Source of the DNA: Mycobacterium sp. BK086
Lineage (GTDB): Bacteria > Actinomycetota > Actinomycetes > Mycobacteriales > Mycobacteriaceae
Reading direction: 5' to 3'
NCBI GenBank assembly: GCA_004362315.1
Contig: SNWL01000009.1
Location: 1-64,000, forward strand
Length of the DNA: 64,000 nucleotides
Of the stretch, positions 31,791 to 39,394 are shown in pieces; position 1 is the first letter of the stretch; the number at the start of each line of letters is the position of its first letter. Under the pieces are notes generated by a model. The model was not told the DNA's origin. It searched no databases and was given only the letters and a program-made list of their open reading frames with translations. Made by a program: the position numbers and the translations under genes.

Positions 31791-32531
31791 TCAGCACTTC
31801 GGACCGATGAATTCGTCGAGGCGCGCAGTGGCCGCCTTGCGGTAGATCGAGACGATGTACTTGGTCGACCGGGTCCACGGAATGCCGAGCCGGTCGAGAG
31901 TCCCGGTGAACAGGCCGAGGATGTCTTCGGAGTGGTTCGTGAAGTGGTAGCGGATGCTCTCGACGCCGCGGTCGTTGGCGATGACACGGCACCCGTCGCT
32001 GTGGATCAGACCGCGGATGAAGTCCTCGGGTGCTTGTTCCACGAGCCGTTCCTGCCACGGCTCCAACTTGATGGGCCTGCGGTGCTTCAGGCCGGGACCG
32101 TGTTGCGGGAACAGGCATGGCCAGTGTTTGGAGGAGAGATATACGTCAGCGCATGTGCCGCTCGGTCTGGTCCACACGCCCGCCCGTTGTCCCGGCATCA
32201 GGGTGTCAATCGCCCTTCGGCAGCCGTCGATGATGCCGGGATACTTCGTATCGCAGGTAACCCTGAGTATCCAGCTGCGAGCGGTCTTTGAGACGCAGCC
32301 GTCGCCGAGATACAGGCCAAGCAAGTAGCAATAGTCACTAGGTGGCAGATCGTCGAAGTCGTGGAGTCCGGCACACGGTCCCGACCGCTGTGCGCGATCC
32401 CACTTGGGCGATCGGGTCCGCCACACCTGCACTGTGCGGCGCGGAATCCCTGTCTGTCTAGAGATCGCGCAATCATTCAAGCCGGCGGCGATGAGACCGC
32501 GTACAAGCTCGAATTCCTTGACTGATCGCAC
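31791..32531 (-). CDS. Free-standing LAGLIDADG-type endonuclease with N-terminal helix-turn-helix
   Basis: The 246-residue protein has a resolvase-like helix-turn-helix (about 8-40, NDCAISRQTGIPRRTVQVWR). Two LAGLIDADG motifs follow: YLLGLYLGDGCVS (Asp77) and FIRGLIHSDGCRVI (Asp179). These are spaced as in single-chain two-motif homing enzymes, and a KYIVSIYRKAATARLDEFI tail follows. It is not inside an intron or intein. The GTG start is preceded by AGGA at good spacing. It is divergent from the tRNA-Leu gene, 86 bases apart. It may cut DNA near the tRNA, act as a maturase or work as a regulator; the first is my preference. Both catalytic aspartates appear intact. Confidence 0.82.
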   Translation of the reverse strand: MRSVKEFELVRGLIAAGLNDCAISRQTGIPRRTVQVWRTRSPKWDRAQRSGPCAGLHDFDDLPPSDYCYLLGLYLGDGCVSKTARSWILRVTCDTKYPGIIDGCRRAIDTLMPGQRAGVWTRPSGTCADVYLSSKHWPCLFPQHGPGLKHRRPIKLEPWQERLVEQAPEDFIRGLIHSDGCRVIANDRGVESIRYHFTNHSEDILGLFTGTLDRLGIPWTRSTKYIVSIYRKAATARLDEFIGPKC

Positions 32532-32601
32532 GCTGGTTCCTGTCTTCGGGTCCTATTCAGAACGTATTGGCCGCCACCGACAAGATCGCTGCGCCCGACG
32601 C

Positions 32602-32607
32602 TAGAAT
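32602..32607 (+). promoter_or_regulatory. -10 element of the tRNA-Leu gene
   Basis: TAGAAT lies eleven bases before the tRNA 5' end, the right distance for a tRNA start with little leader. A -35-like GACA at 32579-32582 lies about 19 bases upstream, which is weak. Confidence 0.55.
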
Positions 32608-32617
32608 CGTGTCGTTC

Positions 32618-32701
32618 GCGGGCGTGATGAAACTGGCAAACATGATGGCTTTAGGTGCCATTGCTCGGAAGAGCTTGGGGGTTCGAGTCCCCCCGCCCGT
32701 A
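32618..32701 (+). tRNA. tRNA-Leu (anticodon UAG)
   Basis: The sequence folds as a class II tRNA. The acceptor stem GCGGGCG pairs with CGCCCGT (one G-U). A three-pair D stem ATG/CAT surrounds AAACTGGCAAA. The anticodon stem ATGGC/GCCAT carries the loop TTTAGGT with anticodon TAG. The long variable arm is TGCTCGGAAGAGCTT, and the T stem GGGGG/CCCCC has loop TTCGAGT. CCA is not encoded (ACTCAG follows). It reads CUN leucine codons. No intron interrupts it. Confidence 0.95.
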
Positions 32702-32758
32702 CTCAGTTTCTTGGCAGGTTCCTAATATCGGCTCGACAACCCCTGCACAATTCAAGTC

Positions 32759-33979
32759 ATGACTATGCACCGAATCGACGGGCATAAGCTGCTGAACTTC
32801 GCTTCGCATATCGACGACAGTGCCGTCGACCAGGCCAAGCAGACGGCGGCCATGCCGTTTGTACATCCGCACGTGGCGCTGATGCCTGACGTGCACTCGG
32901 GCAAGGGTTCCGCGGTCGGCACCGTGATTCCGACCATCGATGCGGTGATCCCTGCCGCGGTCGGCGTGGACATCGGCTGCGGGATGATCGCTGCCCGAAC
33001 GACGTTCACTGCGAATGACCTTGCGGGCCGCGATATGTCGGCACTGCGGGCGGCGATCGAGTCCGCCATTCCGCTGTCGCCGGGGAACTACAACCACGAC
33101 CTGGATCGGTTCCCGTTCACGGCGGCGCGCATCGAGGCGCTGCAGAACCTTGCGTGGCCCGGTGACGACGGTGAGGACAAGGCTCGCCTCAACGTCGACC
33201 TGTCGCACTCGCCGAAGTGGCGCGAGCAGCTCGGATCGCTGGGCGGTGGCAACCACTTCATCGAGCTGTGCCTCGACGAGGCTGAAAGGGTATGGCTGTT
33301 CCTGCATTCCGGCTCCCGCGGAGTCGGGAACAAGATCGCGCTCAAGCACATCAAGGTGGCACAGCAGCTGTGCAAGCGGTGGTGGATCGACCTGCCGAAC
33401 CCCGACCTGGCCTACCTCCCGCAGGGCACACCGGAGTTCTCCGCGTACCTGCGAGAGCTGAACTGGGCCCAGCGTTTTGCGATGGAGAACCGCGCGGAGA
33501 TGATGGATCGCTTCGCGCTGGTTTTCGGTGATTGGGTTGGCGCGCAGGGTGATACGAGCGATTTCGTCGAGACGACGGTCAATACGCACCACAACTACAC
33601 CGCAAAGGAGAAGCACGGCGGCCGAGATGTGTGGCTGACCCGCAAGGGTGCGATCGACGCTCACGAAGGCCGGCTCGGCATCATCCCGGGGTCGATGGGG
33701 ACGAGGTCCTACATCGTGCGCGGCAAGGGAAACTCGGCTGGGCTCTGCTCGGCACCGCACGGTGCCGGGCGGCGATTCTCCCGCGCGGAGGCGCGGCGCC
33801 GGTTCACCGCTGACGACCTCGCCGACCGCATGCAGGGCATCGAGTACCGGCACGGCGACGAGTGGGTGGACGAGATCCCGGACGCGTACAAGGACATCGA
33901 CACCGTGATGGCCGATGCCGCTGACCTCGTGGAGGCTGTGCACGAGCTGCGGCAGGTGCTCAACGTCAAGGGCACCTAG
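32759..33979 (+). CDS. rtcB: RNA-splicing ligase RtcB (3'-phosphate/5'-OH RNA ligase)
   Basis: RtcB joins RNA 2',3'-cyclic phosphate or 3'-phosphate ends to 5'-OH ends using GTP and Mn2+. The 406-residue protein keeps the metal and nucleotide residues: Cys74 (GVDIGCGM), His166 (GGGNHFIEL), His183 (LHSGSRGVG), His277/278 (NTHHNYT), the GIIPGSMGT loop and the guanylated His334 (SAPHGAGRRFSR). No archease gene is next to it. It starts 57 bases after tRNA-Leu, in the same direction, so read-through from the tRNA promoter is possible; TAATAT at 32723 could also serve as a -10. Confidence 0.95.
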   Translation: MTMHRIDGHKLLNFASHIDDSAVDQAKQTAAMPFVHPHVALMPDVHSGKGSAVGTVIPTIDAVIPAAVGVDIGCGMIAARTTFTANDLAGRDMSALRAAIESAIPLSPGNYNHDLDRFPFTAARIEALQNLAWPGDDGEDKARLNVDLSHSPKWREQLGSLGGGNHFIELCLDEAERVWLFLHSGSRGVGNKIALKHIKVAQQLCKRWWIDLPNPDLAYLPQGTPEFSAYLRELNWAQRFAMENRAEMMDRFALVFGDWVGAQGDTSDFVETTVNTHHNYTAKEKHGGRDVWLTRKGAIDAHEGRLGIIPGSMGTRSYIVRGKGNSAGLCSAPHGAGRRFSRAEARRRFTADDLADRMQGIEYRHGDEWVDEIPDAYKDIDTVMADAADLVEAVHELRQVLNVKGT

Positions 33980-33988
33980 GGGGAGGGG

Positions 33989-34028
33989 ACTCTGTGGTGC
34001 GGGCGGTACGCCGCCGGCACCACAGAGT
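33989..34028 (+). terminator. Hairpin terminator after rtcB
   Basis: A perfect 12-bp stem (ACTCTGTGGTGC / GCACCACAGAGT) encloses an inner GGCGG/CCGCC hairpin nine bases after the rtcB stop. No U-tract follows, as is common for mycobacterial L-shaped terminators. It closes the tRNA-rtcB unit. Confidence 0.8.
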
Positions 34029-34067
34029 TCACCCGGATCTGTCACCGGCCTGGGCTAGCGTCGGGTC

Positions 34068-34415
34068 ATGGCACTCAAGACCGAGAACATCACGTTCGAC
34101 ACCACCGATCCCGAAGGGCTGGCCGCCTGGTGGGCTCGCGCTCTCGACGGCGAGGTCACGCCCATCGCCCCGCCCTTCTTCGTCGTGGTCAGTCGTCCCG
34201 AGGGGCCGGGTCTGGCCTTCCAGCAGGTGGAGGATCCGACGCCGGGCAAGAACAAGGTGCACCTCGACTTCTCCACCGCCGACGTCGAGGCGGAGGTCGC
34301 ACGGCTGGTCGGGCTCGGCGCCACCGAAACCGCTCGCAACAGCTTCGGTGACTTCGGCTGGGTAGTGCTCGCCGACCCCGAGGGCAACGCGTTCTGCGTA
34401 GCACCCCGCGCCTAA
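34068..34415 (+). CDS. VOC-family (glyoxalase/bleomycin-resistance-like) protein
   Basis: The 115-residue protein has a compact VOC fold: ENITFDTTDPEGLAAWWARALDG at the start, KVHLDFSTADVEAEVARLVGLGA in the middle and GWVVLADPEGNAFCVAP at the end. The expected metal position near the start has no histidine, so a catalytic role is doubtful and binding is more likely. It sits alone between rtcB and the sulfotransferase operon. Confidence 0.85.
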   Translation: MALKTENITFDTTDPEGLAAWWARALDGEVTPIAPPFFVVVSRPEGPGLAFQQVEDPTPGKNKVHLDFSTADVEAEVARLVGLGATETARNSFGDFGWVVLADPEGNAFCVAPRA

Positions 34416-34499
34416 CCCGGTAGGCCACAACATCGAATACCGCTGCGATTAACCAGTATTGGCGTCGCCAGGCGGTCTGCCCTGAACCTTCTCCGTCAA

Positions 34500-34516
34500 A
34501 CCGTTGACATTACGGT
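34500..34516 (+). promoter_or_regulatory. Operator dyad, site 1 (ACCGTT-N5-TACGGT), overlapping a -35 element
   Basis: The dyad differs at one position from two perfect copies at 40987 and 50203. It overlaps TTGACA at 34504-34509, the probable -35 of the DUF1214-sulfotransferase operon. A GATGAT at 34528-34533 lies 18 bases downstream as the probable -10. Binding here would block RNA polymerase, so a repressor is likely. Confidence 0.6.
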
Positions 34517-34544
34517 AGCGATGGTGTGATGATCGTGTCGTAAA

Positions 34545-34563
34545 TCGAAAACGACGTTTTCGA
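34545..34563 (+). promoter_or_regulatory. 19-bp perfect palindrome upstream of the DUF1214 gene
   Basis: TCGAAAACG-A-CGTTTTCGA reads the same on both strands and lies 40 bases before the GTG, downstream of the predicted -10. It is too symmetric and AT-rich in its centre to be expected by chance in this GC-rich DNA. It is probably a second operator in the 5' leader, perhaps for the TetR regulator encoded at 37011. Confidence 0.55.
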
Positions 34564-34603
34564 AATCTCCAGCCGCATAGCAGCGGAAGCGAAGGAGTGC
34601 GAC

Positions 34604-35845
34604 GTGGCCGCCGACTCGGACCAGCCAGCGTGGAAGAATCCGCTGTCCTGGCTGCCGCACTCCATCGCCGAGGCGGCCCTGTCCGGCACCGGCAACGACG
34701 TCGAACTACCTGCCGCATGGGCGCATCTCCAAGAGCGGCTCGAGGCCGCATCACAGCTGGTCATGTCCGATCCGGTGAACAAGAACAGCATCGACTTCGC
34801 CGCTGGCATGCGGCACCTGATGATCCTGCTGACGGTCGGCATCGATATGGCGTTGCGCGCCGATCCCGATCCGGTGCTGTCGGTGCAGCGGGCGAGCATG
34901 GACGACATCGTCACCTGGGGTCTGGAATGCCCCGACTGCGTCTACCTCAACGCCAGCATGCGGGCGGGGGAGACCTACCGGCTCTACGGCTCACGGGGCA
35001 CCGCCCGCTACGTGGGCATCCAGACCATGGACGGCATCGCCGCGACCGCCAACTACCTGGTCGACGATCTGGACGTCAATCCCGACGGCACCTTCGAGGC
35101 GATCCTGTCCGCGGATGAACACGACGGCAACTGGATCAAACTCACCGGCGAGCATCCGACGCTCACGGTCCGGAACTTCTTCTACGACTGGGACACCGAG
35201 GTGCCCGCCTCGCTCGACATCGAACGGATCGGTCCCAAGGCGGACGTCGCACACGGGACTGTCGAGCCGACCACGTTCGTGTCCCGTCAGCTCGTCGCGC
35301 TCGGCGACTTCGTCTATGACAATCTGAAGTTCTTTCTTGACTTCGGCGCGATGCCGCCCGTCAATGGATTCCTTCAACCCGCGGATATGAGTGAGATGGG
35401 TGCCGCGGCCGAAAATCGGCCTGTCATAGGAAGGTTCGCGCTAGATCCGGGACAGGCGCTGATCATCGAATTCGAACCGCCCAAGGGTGTGTATTGGAGC
35501 ATCTCGGTCGGCAACCCGTGGCTGGAGACCGTTCATTACGGACGGCACCAGTCCAGTCTCAACGGGCACCAGGCCGTCATCGACGCCGACGGAATTGCCC
35601 GATTTGTGCTCAGCGCCGAGGACCCCGGGGTGGCCAACTGGCTGGAGACGGCCGGCCACAGCAACGGTGCACTGTTGTTGCGTTGTGTGCGGACTGAATC
35701 CGCGCCGGTGCCGGCGACGCGCGTCGTGGACGCCGGTGCCGTGCTTGCGGAGCTGCCCGGCGGCACCACGATGACCACCCCAGCCGAACGCGCCGACGTC
35801 ATCGCACGCCGCCGCCGGGCCATCACCGAAAGGTTCCTTCGATGA
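34604..35845 (+). CDS. DUF1214-domain protein paired with a sulfotransferase
   Basis: The 413-residue protein has a helical N-terminal half and a C-terminal DUF1214-type beta domain (PPKGVYWSISVGNPWLETVHYG, ADGIARFVLSAEDPGVANWLETAGH). No signal peptide or catalytic motif is visible. The start GTG has GAAGGAG at ideal spacing. The stop overlaps the sulfotransferase ATG (ATGA), and such pairs recur in mycobacterial genomes as I recall. A role as binding partner or substrate presenter for the sulfotransferase is inferred. Confidence 0.8.
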   Translation: MAADSDQPAWKNPLSWLPHSIAEAALSGTGNDVELPAAWAHLQERLEAASQLVMSDPVNKNSIDFAAGMRHLMILLTVGIDMALRADPDPVLSVQRASMDDIVTWGLECPDCVYLNASMRAGETYRLYGSRGTARYVGIQTMDGIAATANYLVDDLDVNPDGTFEAILSADEHDGNWIKLTGEHPTLTVRNFFYDWDTEVPASLDIERIGPKADVAHGTVEPTTFVSRQLVALGDFVYDNLKFFLDFGAMPPVNGFLQPADMSEMGAAAENRPVIGRFALDPGQALIIEFEPPKGVYWSISVGNPWLETVHYGRHQSSLNGHQAVIDADGIARFVLSAEDPGVANWLETAGHSNGALLLRCVRTESAPVPATRVVDAGAVLAELPGGTTMTTPAERADVIARRRRAITERFLR

Positions 35846-36987
35846 GTTTCACCGCCGACGAACTCGAAGCCGGTGCACGTGACGCGACCGGTCTGTCGGA
35901 CTTCGGGTCCACCTATTACCGCGAGGGGCTCGAACGCACCGTCGACGCACTCAACACCGAGGCCGAGCTGAACGACCTCGGGCGGGTGATGCAGCACGCC
36001 ACCACCAGCAACGCGCTGATGCAGCGGCTGCGGATCGTCGACACCCTCAAGGCGCACCCCGAGATTCACGACGAGGTCGTCGACGGCCCGATCGTCGTAC
36101 TGGGTCTGCCGCGCACGGGTACTACCGCTCTGGGACAACTGGTTTCGGCCGACCCGCAGTTCCGCTTCCTGCGCACCTGGGAATCTCAGGCACCGACCCC
36201 GCCACCGGAGACTGCCACCCAGCGCACCGACCCCCGCATCGCGCAGGCGGCCGAGGGCATCGCGATGGTCGAGCAGATGTTCCCCGACTTCAAGGCCATC
36301 ATCAATTCCGAGGCCGAGGCCGCCACCGAGTGCCAGGACCTGATGGGGATGAGCTTCCGGACGTTCCACTTCGACGGGGTGGTTCGGGTGCCCAGTTATG
36401 TCGAGTGGCTGCTGGACTGCGATATGCGGGAGACGTACCAGTTCCACAAAGAAGCCCTCAAACTGCTGCAGTGGCACTGCAAGCCCAATCTCTGGCTGCT
36501 GCGCACCCCGGTGCACATGTTTGCGCTCGACGCCTTCGTCGACACCTACCCCAACGCCAAATTCCTGTGGAGCCATCGGGATCCGGCCAAGGTGCTCGGT
36601 TCGGTGTGCAGCCTCATCGCCTACGTCCGCAGCTGGAGCAGCGACTATCGGGACAACGCCGAACTCGGTGCCGAGCAATTGGCGTGGTGGTCCGAAGGCA
36701 TCAAGCGCGCTATGGACTTCCGGAAGAAATTCGGCGACGACCGCTTCGTCGACGTCTCCTTCGCCGATCTGCAAACCGACCCGGTCGGCACCGTGGCCAA
36801 GAGCTACAGCGAGCTGGGGCTGACGTTCTCGGACGAGTCGCGCGCCCGGGTGCAGGACTGGGCCGGTGGGCACCAGCCTGGACATCGTGGCACCCACAGT
36901 TACGAACTGGCCGACTACGGTCTGACACCCGAACAGGTGCGCGAGACGTTCAGCGACTATCTCGCCGCGTACGACGCCTCGGCCTAG
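35842..36987 (+). CDS. Sulfotransferase-family protein
   Basis: The 381-residue protein has the 5'-phosphosulfate loop of PAPS-dependent enzymes in VVLGLPRTGTTALGQL (about 85-100) and the 3'-phosphate region FLWSHRDPAKVLGSVCSLIAY (about 230-250) with the conserved Arg and Ser. It should transfer sulfate to a small lipid-like acceptor, not identified. It is the second gene of the operon starting at 34604 and is followed 23 bases later by a TetR regulator gene in the same direction. Confidence 0.88.
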   Translation: MSFTADELEAGARDATGLSDFGSTYYREGLERTVDALNTEAELNDLGRVMQHATTSNALMQRLRIVDTLKAHPEIHDEVVDGPIVVLGLPRTGTTALGQLVSADPQFRFLRTWESQAPTPPPETATQRTDPRIAQAAEGIAMVEQMFPDFKAIINSEAEAATECQDLMGMSFRTFHFDGVVRVPSYVEWLLDCDMRETYQFHKEALKLLQWHCKPNLWLLRTPVHMFALDAFVDTYPNAKFLWSHRDPAKVLGSVCSLIAYVRSWSSDYRDNAELGAEQLAWWSEGIKRAMDFRKKFGDDRFVDVSFADLQTDPVGTVAKSYSELGLTFSDESRARVQDWAGGHQPGHRGTHSYELADYGLTPEQVRETFSDYLAAYDASA

Positions 36988-37010
36988 CGGCACCGTGGTG
37001 ATGACAGACC

Positions 37011-37676
37011 ATGCAACCGACATCCACGGCTGGACGCAAGAAACTCGATCCCGATCCGCGAGTGCGCGTCGAGATCATTTCTGCGGCGTCGACATTGGTG
37101 CGCGAAGAGGGCGTTCGCGCATTGAGCATCGCCGGCGTGCTCAAGCGGGCCAATCTGAGCACGCGCGCGTTCTATCGCCATTTCGACTCCAAGAACGAGC
37201 TCGTGACCGCGGTGTTCGTAGAGATGGCGCGTGTCGAGAAGCTGCGGTTGCGCAGCCGCATGGCCAAGTATGACGACCCGGTACGCGCAGTGGCCGAGTG
37301 GATCGACGGGCGGCTCGATCTGGCGTTCAACGAACAGATCCGATCGGATCTGCGCAAAATGTCGCTCGAAGCGCAGTCGCAGATGTTCGCCGACCCCGAG
37401 CTCGTCGGACCGGCCTACACCGAGATCCTGCTGCCACTTCGTGAACAGCTCGAACGTGGCAGTGAGACAGGCGCTTTCGCCGATATCGATCCCGCCAACG
37501 AGGCGCTGTGCATCCAGGGCACGGTGTGGGCGAATGTCGAGCGGCACTGGGCCACCGGCGATTGCGAGCTGACCGGTCTGCGCGAGCGTGTTGTGCGGTT
37601 CTGTCTGCGCGGGCTTGGCGTCGCACCGGACGCCATCGCAGAAGTTCTACGGGAATTCGATTCCACACCGACCTGA
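37011..37676 (+). CDS. TetR-family transcriptional regulator (1)
   Basis: The 221-residue protein has a TetR helix-turn-helix at about 20-65 (IISAASTLVREEGVRALSIAG, then LSTRAFYRHFDSKNELVTAVF) and a ligand-binding helical body. It is downstream of the sulfotransferase operon and 14 bases before an SDR gene, so it probably belongs to that transcript and represses it. It is one of two candidates for binding the shared ACCGTA-N5-TACGGT dyad. Confidence 0.9.
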   Translation: MQPTSTAGRKKLDPDPRVRVEIISAASTLVREEGVRALSIAGVLKRANLSTRAFYRHFDSKNELVTAVFVEMARVEKLRLRSRMAKYDDPVRAVAEWIDGRLDLAFNEQIRSDLRKMSLEAQSQMFADPELVGPAYTEILLPLREQLERGSETGAFADIDPANEALCIQGTVWANVERHWATGDCELTGLRERVVRFCLRGLGVAPDAIAEVLREFDSTPT

Positions 37677-37690
37677 CGAAGGGAATTGCA

Positions 37691-38494
37691 ATGGATTTGG
37701 GACTGGCTGGAGCGACCGCGGTGGTCACCGGCGGCAGCAAGGGGATGGGGCTGGCGATCGCCCGCACCCTCGCCGAGGAGGGCGCGCGGGTGGCCATCAT
37801 GGCCCGTGACCAAGGGCCGCTGGACGCCGCGGCCGAGTCACTGCGTGCCGCCGGATCCCCTGACGCGGTGGGGATTTCCGTCGACATGAACGACGCGGAC
37901 TCCATCGCCACGGCTTTCGCTGAGGTCGCCGAGCGGTGGGGGAGCCTCAACAGCCTGGTGCACACGATCGGCCCCGGGGACGGGTACTTCGAGGACATGA
38001 CGGATGCCGATTGGGAAAGCGCCTTCGGGCTCGGCACCATGTCCGGCGTGCGTTCGATCCGGGCCGCGCTGCCCAGTCTGCGGAAGGCCGAGTGGGCCCG
38101 CATCGTGACGTTCTCGGCGCATTCGATCCAGCGCCAGAACCCGCGCATCGTGGCATACACCGCATCCAAAGCAGCCTTGACCAGCATCACCAAGAACCTG
38201 TCGAAAAGCCTTGCCAAGGACGGCATTCTGGTCAACTGCGTGTGTCCTGGCACGATCGTCACCGCGAGCTTCACCGAGAATCTGAAGGACATCCTGGCCG
38301 CCGACGGTCTGGACGCCAGCGATCCGGTGCACGTGATGAAGTGGATCGACGACAACTTCCACCAGCCGTGCGACCTCGGCCGCGCCGGGCTGCCCGAGGA
38401 GATCGCCTCAATCACCACCTATCTGGCGTCACGGCGCAACGGGTACGTCACCGGCGCCACCGTCAACGTCGACGGCGGCTCGGACTTCGTCTGA
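37691..38494 (+). CDS. Short-chain dehydrogenase/reductase
   Basis: The 267-residue SDR has the cofactor motif VVTGGSKGMGLAIA (about 12-25) and the catalytic YTASKAALTSITKNL (YxxxK) preceded by a serine in TFSAHSIQRQ. PGTIVTASF and a C-terminal DGGSDFV are also typical. GAAGGGAATTGCA provides the ribosome binding site. It follows TetR (1) by 14 bases. The substrate is unknown; the neighbourhood suggests a hydroxylated lipid-like compound. Confidence 0.9.
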   Translation: MDLGLAGATAVVTGGSKGMGLAIARTLAEEGARVAIMARDQGPLDAAAESLRAAGSPDAVGISVDMNDADSIATAFAEVAERWGSLNSLVHTIGPGDGYFEDMTDADWESAFGLGTMSGVRSIRAALPSLRKAEWARIVTFSAHSIQRQNPRIVAYTASKAALTSITKNLSKSLAKDGILVNCVCPGTIVTASFTENLKDILAADGLDASDPVHVMKWIDDNFHQPCDLGRAGLPEEIASITTYLASRRNGYVTGATVNVDGGSDFV

Positions 38495-38498
38495 GCCG

Positions 38499-39311
38499 TC
38501 AGTACGCGCTGGGCCCCAGCGCATAGTCCCCGGTCTCGGGGTGGTGATACCAGCCGCTGCTGGCCTGCGTTCCGCCGTCGACGTGAATCGTCTGCCCGGT
38601 GACATAACTGGACAGGCTGGACGCTAAAAACACGGCGGCTCCGGCCATTTCGTCGACGTGGCCGGCCCTGCCCATCGGCACGGTGAAGCCGAAGCGGCGT
38701 TCACCACCTGGCGGGGCGACCTGCATCATCCCTTCGGTCATGGTGATGTCCGGCGCCAGGGCATTGACCCGGATCCCGTGCATCGCCAGCTCCAATGCGG
38801 CGGTCTTGGTGTAGTTGATCACGCCGGCCTTCGCCGCCGCATAGGTGGCATAACCCGGTGCGGCGCGCACCCCTTCGATCGAGGTGACGTTGATGATGCT
38901 GCCCGAGAGGCCGTGTGCCACGATGGCTTTGGCCACCCGCTGCGTGCACAGGTACACGTGTCGCAAGTTGGCCTTGTACAAGGCGTCCCAACCGTTTTCG
39001 GATGTCTCGAGGATGCCCGAGTAGAAGACGCCACCGGCGTTGTTCACCAGGATGGTGACCGGGCCCAGCTCGGCTTCGGTCTGGGCCAGGGCGGCGTCGA
39101 CCTGCCCGCTGTCGCGGACGTCGGTCGGAATGCCCAGTGCCCCAATCTCTTGCGCCGCCGACGCGCAACTGTCGGTGTCACGCTCCCAGATCGCCACGCG
39201 CGCGCCGAACGCGGCAAGGCCGGCCGCGACACCGCGTCCGATACCGGCACCTCCACCGGTGACGACGGCCACCCGGTCGGTCAACAGAATCTGTGCAGGA
39301 TCGACAGTCAT
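38499..39311 (-). CDS. Short-chain dehydrogenase/reductase
   Basis: The 270-residue SDR has VVTGGGAGIGRGVAAGL, the NNAGG motif (VNNAGGVFYSG), catalytic Ser in NVTSIEGVRAAPG and YAAAKAGVINYTKT, and the C-terminal HVDGGTQASSGWYHHPETG. It is convergent with the previous SDR (four bases between the stops) and divergent from the epimerase-like gene, sharing an 83-base promoter region with it. Confidence 0.9.
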   Translation of the reverse strand: MTVDPAQILLTDRVAVVTGGGAGIGRGVAAGLAAFGARVAIWERDTDSCASAAQEIGALGIPTDVRDSGQVDAALAQTEAELGPVTILVNNAGGVFYSGILETSENGWDALYKANLRHVYLCTQRVAKAIVAHGLSGSIINVTSIEGVRAAPGYATYAAAKAGVINYTKTAALELAMHGIRVNALAPDITMTEGMMQVAPPGGERRFGFTVPMGRAGHVDEMAGAAVFLASSLSSYVTGQTIHVDGGTQASSGWYHHPETGDYALGPSAY

Positions 39312-39341
39312 GCTCCTGACTGTAGACCATGCCCAGCTCGG

Positions 39342-39380
39342 CTGTTACATTCAGGACGAAAATTGTCATATTTGTAACAG
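39342..39380 (+). promoter_or_regulatory. Inverted repeat in the SDR / epimerase-like divergent promoter
   Basis: CTGTTACA (39342-39349) and TGTAACAG (39373-39380) are perfect inverted copies 23 bases apart, centred in the 83-base region between the two starts. The intervening sequence is AT-rich (AAAATTGTCATATT), unlike the surroundings. It is likely an operator or double half-site, different from the ACCGTA dyad. Confidence 0.5.
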
Positions 39381-39394
39381 ACCGAGAGGGAACG

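Noticed and set aside
32618..32701. An intron in the tRNA-Leu gene that would explain the nearby endonuclease and ligase
   Set aside because: The tRNA folds completely with no inserted sequence; the extra length is the normal long variable arm of leucine tRNAs.
32681..32701. The tRNA-Leu 3' end as an attachment site of an integrated element
   Set aside because: I found no second copy of the 3' end in the window and no integrase gene.
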